Source of the DNA: Bradyrhizobium diversitatis
GTDB lineage: Bacteria; Pseudomonadota; Alphaproteobacteria; Rhizobiales; Xanthobacteraceae
Assembly: GCF_016031635.1 (NCBI RefSeq)
Contig: NZ_JACEGD010000006.1
Location: 124,001-188,000, forward strand
DNA length: 64,000 nucleotides
Direction of reading: 5' to 3'
The position numbers were made by a program, and so were the translations under genes. Positions 26,036 through 33,754 of this stretch are shown here, one piece after another (position 1 is the stretch's first letter; each line of letters opens with the position of its first letter). The notes beneath the pieces were generated by a model. It did not search any database and was not told the DNA's origin. It saw only the letters and a list, made by a program, of their open reading frames with translations.

Positions 26036-27094
26036 ATGCGCGTTCTCTTCACTGGAGCTGACGGATATATCGGGGCGGTGCTCGGCCCGAGACTGCTTGA
26101 TCAGGGTTACGATGCGATCGGGATCGACACGGGTCTCTACCGCCGCGGCTGGCTGTTCGATGACGGCAGGACTCGTCCAATGGTCATGTCGCGCGACACG
26201 CGGCAGCTGTCGCCGTCTGATTTGGAGGGCTTTGACGCCGTGGTTCACCTGGCGGAGCTCTCTAATGATCCGCTGGGGGAGAATGATCCTGCGATCACGA
26301 TGGAGATCAACCATCGTGGCTCCGTCGAGTTTGCCCGCAAGTGCAAGCAGGCGGGCATCGGCCGATTCATCTATGCGTCCTCATGCAGCATCTATGGCGC
26401 GGCCGGCAGCGAGATGAAATCCGAGACGTCCTCTTGCGAACCTCAGACGGCCTATGCGCGATGCAAAGTGCTCGTCGAGCGCGATCTCGTCGAACTGACC
26501 GACTCCCGGTTCACGCCCGTGTTTCTACGTAACGCGACCGCGTTCGGAGCGTCTCCCCGACAGCGCTTCGATCTCGTCCTGAACAACCTTGCAGGGTGGG
26601 CGTTCACAACGGGGAAGATTCGCGTCATGAGCGACGGCACGCCCTGTCGCCCGTTGGTCCACATCGAGGACATCTGCCAGGCGATCCTGTGCGCTTTGAA
26701 CGCACCGCGCGAGGCGGTTTGCGCCGAGGCGTTCAATGTCGGCGATGAAAGTCAGAACTATACGGTGCGAGAGATCGCGGAGATCGTGAACGACACTTTC
26801 ACCGGCTGCGAACTTTCCTTTGGCCCGAGTGGCCCAGACAATCGCAGCTATCGGGTCTCCTTTGCGAAGATCAAGGCCCACATGCCGAGTTTCCGTTGCC
26901 AGTGGAATGCGCAACGTGGTGCACGACAGTTAAGGGGGGTATTCCAGCGCATCCAGCTGGACGAAGCCACCTTCAATGCCGCGCCATTTACGCGCCTGTC
27001 AGAGCTTCGCCACCTGCAGCACACCGAGCAGTTGGATCCTCACTTGCGATGGACGCCAATTCCCGAATTCCTTCCGGCGATTGCGCGCACTTAG
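26036..27094 (+). CDS. NAD-dependent epimerase/dehydratase (extended SDR)
   Basis: 352 residues from the ATG at 26036 (GAGGAG at 26021-26026). The Rossmann motif TGADGYIGAVLG starts the protein; the catalytic YASSCSIYG serine and the YARCK tyrosine/lysine pair are present. It resembles SDRs found next to rfbF-type genes in surface-polysaccharide loci. It lacks the TDE/MDE-type motif expected of a nucleotide-sugar 4,6-dehydratase, so it may be an epimerase or ketoreductase. Substrate presumably CDP-glucose or a derived CDP-keto-sugar (inference from the coupled rfbF). Confidence 0.88.
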   Translation: MRVLFTGADGYIGAVLGPRLLDQGYDAIGIDTGLYRRGWLFDDGRTRPMVMSRDTRQLSPSDLEGFDAVVHLAELSNDPLGENDPAITMEINHRGSVEFARKCKQAGIGRFIYASSCSIYGAAGSEMKSETSSCEPQTAYARCKVLVERDLVELTDSRFTPVFLRNATAFGASPRQRFDLVLNNLAGWAFTTGKIRVMSDGTPCRPLVHIEDICQAILCALNAPREAVCAEAFNVGDESQNYTVREIAEIVNDTFTGCELSFGPSGPDNRSYRVSFAKIKAHMPSFRCQWNAQRGARQLRGVFQRIQLDEATFNAAPFTRLSELRHLQHTEQLDPHLRWTPIPEFLPAIART

Positions 27095-27130
27095 TGTCCT
27101 CCGCGCCGAAAAGGTTCACTCATCTGCCGA

Positions 27131-27160
27131 CGCCGATGGAACCATGTGGGGCCATCGGCG
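27131..27160 (+). terminator. Perfect 9-bp hairpin downstream of the SDR gene
   Basis: CGCCGATGG (27131-27139) and CCATCGGCG (27152-27160) pair perfectly around a 12-base loop, 37 bp after the SDR stop. No T-tract follows, so it may end transcription inefficiently or in a factor-dependent way, or only stabilise the mRNA 3' end. Confidence 0.45.
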
Positions 27161-27192
27161 CGGCAACGTCTGTAAAGGATATTTATAATCAG

Positions 27193-27220
27193 TTGACTCT
27201 TTTCCAACAAATCATAATAT
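27193..27220 (+). promoter_or_regulatory. Sigma-70-like promoter of the response-regulator gene
   Basis: TTGACT (27193-27198), a 16-base spacer and TAATAT (27215-27220), in an AT-rich patch that contrasts with the surrounding GC-rich DNA, about 130 bp upstream of the likely GTG start. Confidence 0.5.
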
Positions 27221-27347
27221 TTTCCGCAATGCAGAAGGGAAGGAACGCCGAGCAGAGTATCGAAGTCATATTGCCGTTTCATTGGTTCAGACTGCCAACG
27301 ATGTGAGAGTCCCGGGTAAGAGTACGGGATTGTTCGGAGATTGCGCA

Positions 27348-28118
27348 GTGGCTGTTATTCTGATTGTTGATCAGCATAGTGTTTATCGCAGTGGCCTCCG
27401 AGATGTGATCGAGGCCCGTTTTAAGAAGTCCCGTGTCGTAGACGCGTCACAGCTCGAGAATTGCGAGCTTGAGACAAGCATCGATTTGATCCTGATCGAT
27501 CTAGGTAGTCTCAACCAACGTTCGCTCGCGGTCCTCTCGGAAATCGTCGACTTGAGACCCGCAACCCGTATCGCGGTGATGTCGGCTTCGAGCAGCCGCA
27601 CGGATGTGTTGAAATGTCTTTCGGCCGGCTTTCACGGATTCCTGCCCAAGCTTCAGGCGGATGAGGAATTGCTGTCGGCAGTCGGCGATCTGCTGTCTGG
27701 GCGCATTTATGTTCCGCGATGGTTGGCGGATGATGATGTGAGCCGACCAGAGCCGCCTCAGACCGTCAACTTCGATTTGGAAGCTCTGCGATTGACGCGC
27801 CGGCAACGCGAAATTCTTCCGCTGCTGGCTCAGGGAATGTCGAACAAAGAGATTGCGCGCGAGCTGAGCATCGCGGAAGGCACCAGCAAGATCCACACAG
27901 CGGCGCTCCTGCGCGCGCTCTGTGCGCGTAATCGGACGGAAGCGGCCTTTATCGCGGCGAAGTTAGTCGGTCCCAAGGACAGGCTGGCTCGTAGAATGAC
28001 AAGCAAGAGGTTCTCGATGGACCAGGGCAATGGCTCAGGCCCTGGCTCAGAGTTCATCGTTGGCGATCGATGGGCGCAGTCCACGGACAGGTTTGCTTTT
28101 CGAAGACCAGCCGGGTGA
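27348..28118 (+). CDS. LuxR/NarL-type response regulator
   Basis: About 256 residues from GTG 27348, which has GGAGA seven bases upstream; the frame itself opens at TTG 27282. A receiver domain comes first, with the acidic pocket D8, phosphoacceptor D51 in LILIDLG and a lysine in GFLPKLQ. A C-terminal LuxR HTH follows (LTRRQREILPLLAQGMSNKEIARELSI). A tail of about 45 residues follows the HTH. No histidine kinase gene is nearby, so the partner is encoded elsewhere. It probably controls polysaccharide or secretion genes. Confidence 0.88.
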   Translation: MAVILIVDQHSVYRSGLRDVIEARFKKSRVVDASQLENCELETSIDLILIDLGSLNQRSLAVLSEIVDLRPATRIAVMSASSSRTDVLKCLSAGFHGFLPKLQADEELLSAVGDLLSGRIYVPRWLADDDVSRPEPPQTVNFDLEALRLTRRQREILPLLAQGMSNKEIARELSIAEGTSKIHTAALLRALCARNRTEAAFIAAKLVGPKDRLARRMTSKRFSMDQGNGSGPGSEFIVGDRWAQSTDRFAFRRPAG

Positions 28119-28853
28119 TCGGCGCATTCCCTGGCCTTTGCGTGCTCAGCAATAGAGTTGCGTTCGGCGGCGGCCTACTGGAGATGGGCCCATGGAGGCC
28201 ACGTCTTCGGTGATGGCGTAAAGCTCGGTGCAGCAGAGCCGTTTCCAACAGCCTGAGATCTCGTCGTTGCGGTTCGGCTGCGTTGTGGTGGACACTGGAG
28301 AGTCACCAGTAGGATCGGGTCGCCATGCGCCAGCGCAACCGAGGAGCCGCCGGTGATCCGCAGTATCATGCAGCTCCCCACGCGTGCGGACGACGAGATC
28401 AGAGCCTTGTCGTCCGGTCGAGGCGCGACTGGCTGCATCGGTGGATCGACGTCACATCGGTGAAAGGCGCTTCGCCAGGGATGCATAGTCAGGCCTGGCC
28501 AGCGTTGCCGTGCCACCTCCAGAGCATTGCGCCGGCGGCTGGCGACGACGGTATTTGTAGAAACCTCGCGTGAGGCTCGTTCTCAAGTGTAACTCTTCCC
28601 AAAATCGACCCAGGGAAGGGCGCTATTGAATTGGACAAAGGTGGCGCACGCGTGAGCACTTCTTCCGCGAAGTAGCACGAGCTTTTTGCGCTTTTGAATG
28701 CCGCATAGGCAGCGAATAGTTTTCCCGACTAAACGGACTAGGCCCATCGGACTATGTGGAACCCGTACAATCCTAACGCTTTAGCCTGAATATCCCTCGA
28801 ATTTAGGACGTCTACACTTCAGGGTATTGGATTACGTGCTGAGGTGATTTCAA
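28119..28853. other. Long leader region upstream of the Crp/Fnr-type gene
   Basis: 735 bp with only short overlapping frames on both strands, none recognisable. The last ~200 bp turn AT-rich and probably contain the regulator's promoter. No TTGA-N6-TCAA dyad was seen here, so autoregulation by that motif is not indicated. Confidence 0.4.
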
Positions 28854-29519
28854 ATGCTTACAGAATCCACTTTTCTCCAGAACGGAAAACCCCCTTCACA
28901 CCTTCATGGATCGAACAAACTTCCCGATTTCCGACGCCCGTCCACGTCCTTCGTACCTCGCTGCAGAGCTCTTTTTTGGGAGGGAGAGGAAGAAGCTCAG
29001 AAGATCGAGATCGTCGAGGGCGTCGTACGGGCAGTCCGCCTTCTGGAGAACGGAAATCGCCAGATCCTCGCTTTCTACTGGCCCGGCGACGTCGTCATGC
29101 CGACCCATTCGACCCATCAGCAGTTTACTGCGGAAGCCGTGACAGATTGTCGCGTCATCCGATCAAGGACTTCTGGAGTTTGCCGGAGCGATGAGCCCTG
29201 TGGTGCCCACCAGGTCCTGGCAGATACCCTCACCTTGGTGATGACCATGAGCCAGAAGAATTGTGTGGCGCGCATCGCCTGGCTGTTGCTGCGCATCCGG
29301 CCACACTTGCCTGCAGACCCCAAGCGGCCTGGTGCACTCCGACTTCAGTTGCCCCGGGCAGATATCGCAGACCACGTTGGAACGTCGCTCGAAACGGTTT
29401 GTCGTACGCTGGCCGAGTTCAAGGCGAAGAAGGTCATCGACCTTCCAAATCGCAAGACGATCAAGTTCACCGATATCGAGGGGCTCGCGAGGATTTCCAA
29501 CGGGCGAGCAGTTGATTAA
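28854..29519 (+). CDS. Crp/Fnr-family transcriptional regulator
   Basis: 221 residues. A divergent N-terminal cyclic-nucleotide-binding-type fold (VEGVVRAVRLLENGNRQILAF, then YWPGDVV) leads to a C-terminal winged helix (LPRADIADHVGTSLETVCRTLAEFK, then LPNRKTIKF). The recognition helix keeps the Fnr/FixK-like E-T-V-x-R pattern, with Cys where FNR has Ser. An N-terminal Fnr-type cysteine cluster is not evident, so direct Fe-S oxygen sensing is unlikely. GAGGTGA precedes the ATG. FNR-class proteins bind TTGAT-N4-ATCAA. The TTGA-N6-TCAA dyads across this locus have the same half-sites and spacing, so this is the best candidate for their binder. Confidence 0.88.
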   Translation: MLTESTFLQNGKPPSHLHGSNKLPDFRRPSTSFVPRCRALFWEGEEEAQKIEIVEGVVRAVRLLENGNRQILAFYWPGDVVMPTHSTHQQFTAEAVTDCRVIRSRTSGVCRSDEPCGAHQVLADTLTLVMTMSQKNCVARIAWLLLRIRPHLPADPKRPGALRLQLPRADIADHVGTSLETVCRTLAEFKAKKVIDLPNRKTIKFTDIEGLARISNGRAVD

Positions 29520-29762
29520 GGCGCGATGCGATCAGGATGAATCGTCATCGCGCTTTCGGGTGTTGTTTAGGCATGATCTTTTCGGAAAACCGCTACGCAC
29601 TTCTCCGGATCATGCTTTAGACCGATTCATGTCTCGAGCATCCCGCAGCGAACCGTTCCTTATGTTCGCGGCGGGTGCTCTGGATGCCGACGTGATCGGA
29701 GTTCGGCTACCCCGATAAAACCCGCCGGGTGCCGGATTTTGCGCGTACCGGACTTTGATTGA

Positions 29763-31172
29763 CTAGCTGGCTTTCGCTTTCCTTGGACCGCGGGCTTTCG
29801 TTCTCGGCGTTCCGGCCGAAGTCGAATTGGCTCGCCGGCGGAACACCGGCGCCACCGGTCGGCCGATAAGATGGGTTTCCGGCCCGTCCACCAACGCCTT
29901 CTGATATACGGCGAATGCGCCATCGATGGCCTCGATGGTTCGGTCGATATCATCGTCGGTGTGCGAATAGCTTGTGACCAGGGAGGGCGCCAGCACGCCA
30001 CGGCGGATTGTCTCCTGCAGAAACAATGTGCGGAAGGTCTGTGACGGCACTCCGTCACGATCACAACAGGCATAGACCATATTGGACGTCCGGCCGGCGA
30101 GCCTGAAATGGCGGGCTAGTCCGCGGCGCTGCACCGAGCTTTCGATGCCGGCCTTCAGGCGACTTCCCTGGCGGTGTAACGTCTCGATGACCGGCTCGTC
30201 CCGATAGGTGTTCATGACCGCCAGGGCTGCCGCCAAAGCGTGCGTCTCGGCACCATGTGTCGTCGAAAGCAGGAAGACGCGATCGCGATCATGGTCGAGG
30301 CCGCCGAGCTCCATGATCTCGCGTCTGCCGAGCAGCGCAGAGATTGCGATGCCGTTGCCCATCGCCTTGCCGAAGGTCGATAGGTCGGCCTCAATTCCAT
30401 GGTGACGTTGGGCGGAGCACTCCGGCCATCGAAAGCCCGTGATCATCTCGTCCAGGATCAAGAGAGCGCCGTTCCGATGACAGAGTTCACGCAGCCCGGC
30501 GAGATATCCCGGCGCCGGCGGGACCTCTTTTTCGGCTTCGAGGATCAGGGCTGCTACCCGACCCGGATGCTGCGCAAAGAGCGCCTCCGCCGAGGACAGG
30601 TCATTGTACCGAAATCCCTGTGTCAGCTGCGCCACGGCCTGGGGAATGCCGGCGTTCATCGGTGTCGTGCAGATCGCCCAGTCGTCGTAGGAGAAGAAGG
30701 GGTGATCGGAGCAAAGCGCTATCATGTCCCGACCCGTGTAGGCTCGGGCAAGCCGGATTGCAGCCGTCGTGGCCGTCGATCCGTCCTTGGTGAACTTCGC
30801 CATGTCGGCGCCCGGGACAAGCTCGATCAGGCGCTCCGCGCATTCGACCTCGAGTGCCGAAGGCCGTGTAAAGTTCGTGCCTCGGGACAGTTGCTCAACC
30901 GCGGCTTTCACGACAGCTGGAAAGCCATGGCCCAGCGACACCGCGCGCAGTCCCATTCCGTATTCGATAAACTCGTTGCCGTCGACGTCCCATACATGGC
31001 AGCCCAAGCCTCTCGAGATGAAGCCTGGCGCGAGGAGCGGGTACTGATCGTCGCCCTTCGCGTAGGTATGCGCTCCGCCTGGGATCGCAGCCCGCGCTCG
31101 AAGCCGCAGCTCTCCTGACCTTGCGAAGTTGTCCGGATTCTCTATGGAGAAAAAATGCGACCGAATGTTCAT
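29763..31172 (-). CDS. Class III aminotransferase (glutamate-1-semialdehyde aminomutase-like), sugar cassette
   Basis: 469 residues from the ATG at 31172 (GAGAGG upstream); the frame opens at 31439 but the extra 89 residues are not family-like. PLP fold: PGGAHTYAKGDD near the N-terminus, GSTATTAAIRLARAYTGRD for phosphate binding, ILDEMITGFRW with the cofactor aspartate, and Schiff-base lysine in FGKAMGNG. The C-terminus has a basic tail (RTKARGPRKAKAS) unlike true HemL. HemL-like enzymes in surface-polysaccharide loci are thought to aminate keto-sugars or attach amino-acid-like groups. It is divergent from the RmlC gene, with a cluster dyad about 88 bp upstream. Confidence 0.88.
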   Translation of the reverse strand: MNIRSHFFSIENPDNFARSGELRLRARAAIPGGAHTYAKGDDQYPLLAPGFISRGLGCHVWDVDGNEFIEYGMGLRAVSLGHGFPAVVKAAVEQLSRGTNFTRPSALEVECAERLIELVPGADMAKFTKDGSTATTAAIRLARAYTGRDMIALCSDHPFFSYDDWAICTTPMNAGIPQAVAQLTQGFRYNDLSSAEALFAQHPGRVAALILEAEKEVPPAPGYLAGLRELCHRNGALLILDEMITGFRWPECSAQRHHGIEADLSTFGKAMGNGIAISALLGRREIMELGGLDHDRDRVFLLSTTHGAETHALAAALAVMNTYRDEPVIETLHRQGSRLKAGIESSVQRRGLARHFRLAGRTSNMVYACCDRDGVPSQTFRTLFLQETIRRGVLAPSLVTSYSHTDDDIDRTIEAIDGAFAVYQKALVDGPETHLIGRPVAPVFRRRANSTSAGTPRTKARGPRKAKAS

Positions 31173-31259
31173 TATCAAATCCCTCTCAACGCGTGATTGA
31201 TGAAGAATGCCGTTACGCGCCGCCCGCGTCGCATTTGAGAGGCAAGAAGGTTCCCGTAT

Positions 31260-31273
31260 TTGAGGAATCTCAA
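31260..31273. promoter_or_regulatory. Cluster dyad, copy 8 (TTGAGGAATCTCAA)
   Basis: A perfect TTGA-N6-TCAA, with the palindrome extended inward (TTGAG/CTCAA). It lies in the 360-bp divergent gap, about 88 bp upstream of the aminotransferase start. Confidence 0.6.
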
Positions 31274-31532
31274 CTTCTGGTATCGGCGGAAGCAGGATTC
31301 CGGCAATCTTTCCGATTGCTGCAGGTGCGTTCGGGCGACGCACAAGGATACTCGACCTTTTGACGAGCGCCTGGCGGGACGGACGCAGCCGGCCGAGGAG
31401 GGGCCTCACCCACTGCCCACAGCATCGTTTGGATGCCACCGTCGCATAGCGGGCCGTTATTGAGCTTCGTCAGATTTTCGGGCCCCGGTCTGGCTAAGGT
31501 GTCGTGAGGTCACGTCACGGATTGAGCGGGCA

Positions 31533-31715
31533 ATGTCTGAATTCGATCAACTCAGGACCGCAAGCTATGCAACCCAGTTCAGGGCCACGAAAGCGGCGAG
31601 CCGGGCTCTCGATTGGCCCGTCCTCGGTATCGCGGTTGCGCTGGTCAGCGTCGTTGCGTGGGACCTGGCCCTGCTGTGGCTTGCCGTCAAACTTTGTTGG
31701 ATCGTGTTCCTATAG
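31533..31715 (+). CDS. Small membrane protein (60 aa), hypothetical
   Basis: A hydrophilic N-terminus (MSEFDQLRTASYATQFR) is followed by about 33 hydrophobic residues (PVLGIAVALVSVVAWDLALL and onward), one long or two short membrane helices. It ends 24 bp before the RmlC-like gene on the same strand, consistent with a two-gene unit. No family recognised. The amphipathic-then-membrane layout argues for a real protein, but the ribosome site is weak (GAGCGGG). Confidence 0.45.
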   Translation: MSEFDQLRTASYATQFRATKAASRALDWPVLGIAVALVSVVAWDLALLWLAVKLCWIVFL

Positions 31716-31739
31716 CTGCCCAGCAGTCTCATTCATCGC

Positions 31740-32321
31740 ATGATATTTTCCGAAACAATCCTCGCGGGCGCCTACACCGTGGAGATAGACAGGCATCAGG
31801 ATAACCGAGGATACTTCGCTCGGGTGTTTTGCGCCGACACGTTCCTGGCGCACGGTCTCAAGCCTGCCGTCGCGCAGGCAAGTATCAGCTACAACGCAAA
31901 ACGCGGTACCCTGCGGGGTCTGCATTTTCAGTATCCGCCCGCGGCGGAAAACAAGTACGTCCGATGCACCAAGGGGGCGGTGGCCGACGTGATCGTCGAC
32001 CTGCGGCCGGAATCGCCAACCTACCTGCGGCATGTCATCGTCAATCTCTCCGCGGACAATGGCCGCGGGCTCTACATACCGGAGCGTTTCGCACACGGCT
32101 TCATCACGCTCACTGACGATACGGAGTTGATCTACCTGATCAGCAACTACTACACGCCGGGCGCGGAGGGCGGGTTGCCGCATGATGATCCGTCGCTTGG
32201 GATATCCTGGCCGGCCGAGGTGCGCGTGCTCTCGGATCGTGACAAGGCGTGGAAGCCTCACAGCAACATCGCGGACGAGTTGAAGGGCCGCATGAACATC
32301 GCAGTCCACAAGAGGTCGTAG
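31740..32321 (+). CDS. rfbC: dTDP-4-dehydrorhamnose 3,5-epimerase-like protein (RmlC family)
   Basis: 193 residues with the RmlC cupin motifs: DNRGYFARVFCADTF, SYNAKRGTLRGLHFQ containing the catalytic histidine, VIVDLRPESPTY, and GLYIPERFAHGF. RmlC-type enzymes epimerise C3 and/or C5 of nucleotide-linked 4-keto-6-deoxy sugars. No RmlA, RmlB or RmlD partner is in the window, while the cytidylyltransferase and C-methyltransferase are, so the substrate may be a CDP- rather than dTDP-sugar. It could act at one carbon only. Confidence 0.9.
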   Translation: MIFSETILAGAYTVEIDRHQDNRGYFARVFCADTFLAHGLKPAVAQASISYNAKRGTLRGLHFQYPPAAENKYVRCTKGAVADVIVDLRPESPTYLRHVIVNLSADNGRGLYIPERFAHGFITLTDDTELIYLISNYYTPGAEGGLPHDDPSLGISWPAEVRVLSDRDKAWKPHSNIADELKGRMNIAVHKRS

Positions 32322-32357
32322 GGTGAGGACTCCACGCTCGCAAAAGCCAGACGTGAC

Positions 32358-32371
32358 TTGACGGTCGTCAA
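32358..32371. promoter_or_regulatory. Cluster dyad, copy 9 (TTGACGGTCGTCAA)
   Basis: A perfect TTGA-N6-TCAA matching the apparent consensus in every position. It lies in the 116-bp gap before the C-methyltransferase gene, about 67 bp upstream of its ATG. Confidence 0.7.
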
Positions 32372-32437
32372 TTGCCCCGGCCCGACCAACGTTAACGTGT
32401 CGGTGACATCACGGATTGCCACGGCAGGAGCCATAGA

Positions 32438-33727
32438 ATGCTGAAGGAAGTGACATCCACCCTCGACGTCAAGGCACCGACTGCGCATGCAACCGAGTCG
32501 AGCTGCTGTCGTTTCTGCAGTGCGCCCCTTGAACGTGTGTTTATCGATCTCGGAATGTCTCCGTTGGCAAATTCGTATCTTCGGAACGAGAAAGCCAAGC
32601 AGGACGAGCGTTTCTTTCCATTGCGGGCCTACGTCTGCGGCGAGTGCTTCCTTGTCCAGCTCGAGGAGTTCGAGGCGCCGGAGAACATCTTCGGAGACTA
32701 TGCCTACTTCTCATCCTACAGCGATTCATGGCTGCAGCATGTCAAGTCCTACGTCACTCGGGTGATCGACAGGTTCGGTATCGGGGCGAACAGCAAGGTC
32801 GTCGAGATCGCAAGCAACGACGGCTACCTGCTGCAGTACTTCGTAGAGGCCGACGTGCCGGTTCTGGGCATCGAGCCGGCTCAGAACGTCGCTGCCGTGG
32901 CGCGCGCGAAGGGCATTCCGACGCGTGTGGAATTCTTCGGTGAACGCGCAGCCCGTACCTTGCGACGCGAGGGGCTGCGCGCTGATCTGTTGATTGGAAA
33001 CAATGTCCTGGCTCACGTGCCGAACTTGAACGACTTCGTCAAAGGCATGAGCCTTCTTCTCGCTGATGCGGGGGTTATCACGATGGAATTCCCCCATCTG
33101 ATGCGCCTGTTCGACGAGTGTCAGATCGACACCATCTATCACGAGCATTTTTCATACTTCTCGTTCATCGCCGTCGAGAAGATCTTTGCGGCACATGGCC
33201 TGACGCTGTTTGATGTCGAAGAGCTGCCGACCCACGGTGGTTCGTTGCGAATCTATGCTCAGCACGCCAACAAGGGATGGCATCCGATCTCTCACCGGGT
33301 CCTGGACCTCAGGCGTCGCGAAATCGACGCCGGATATGCCAATCTTGATCACTACGACGCGTTCGAGGAGCGCGCCTTGGAAACCAGGCAGAAGCTTCTG
33401 TCGTTCCTTGAAGAGGCAAAGCGACAGGGCAAGCGCGTCGTCGGGTACGGCGCTCCTGCCAAGGGCAACACTCTCTTGAACTACTGCGGCATTACCACGG
33501 ATCTCATTGAGTATACGGTCGACCGGAACCCGCACAAGCAGGGGTCGTTACTGCCGGGATCTCACATTCCAATCTTCGAGCCTGAACGCATCAACGTGAC
33601 GAAGCCGGACTACATACTCATTCTACCCTGGAACCTGAAGCGGGAGATCGTCAGCCAGTTGTCGTTCGCCCGGAGTTGGGGCGCTCAGTTCGTGGTGCCG
33701 ATACCCGAGCCCAGGATCGTGGATTGA
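32438..33727 (+). CDS. Sugar C-methyltransferase (NovU/TylC3-like, zinc-binding N-terminus)
   Basis: 429 residues with the three-part layout of nucleotide-sugar C-methyltransferases. An N-terminal zinc site is formed by C24/C27 and C67/C70 (CRFC and CGEC). The SAM domain has VVEIASNDGYLLQYF and GIEPAQNVAAVA. The C-terminal methyltransf_14 domain has KRVVGYGAPAKGNTLLNYCG. The conserved EHFSYFS stretch lies in the active-site region. The family methylates C3 (or C5) of 4-keto sugars, giving branched sugars. AGGAG lies before the ATG. A cluster dyad is upstream, and the DUF4910 gene follows after 27 bp. Confidence 0.93.
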   Translation: MLKEVTSTLDVKAPTAHATESSCCRFCSAPLERVFIDLGMSPLANSYLRNEKAKQDERFFPLRAYVCGECFLVQLEEFEAPENIFGDYAYFSSYSDSWLQHVKSYVTRVIDRFGIGANSKVVEIASNDGYLLQYFVEADVPVLGIEPAQNVAAVARAKGIPTRVEFFGERAARTLRREGLRADLLIGNNVLAHVPNLNDFVKGMSLLLADAGVITMEFPHLMRLFDECQIDTIYHEHFSYFSFIAVEKIFAAHGLTLFDVEELPTHGGSLRIYAQHANKGWHPISHRVLDLRRREIDAGYANLDHYDAFEERALETRQKLLSFLEEAKRQGKRVVGYGAPAKGNTLLNYCGITTDLIEYTVDRNPHKQGSLLPGSHIPIFEPERINVTKPDYILILPWNLKREIVSQLSFARSWGAQFVVPIPEPRIVD

Positions 33728-33754
33728 ACCCATTGGATCCGAGGGAGAGGGCGC

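Noticed and set aside
27193..27198. TTGACT before the response-regulator gene as a half-operator
   Set aside because: No matching TCAA half-site at the right spacing; it pairs with TAATAT as a -35/-10 promoter.
28175..28573. Overlapping short frames on both strands between the two regulator genes
   Set aside because: They are mutually antisense, have no recognisable domain and no ribosome sites.
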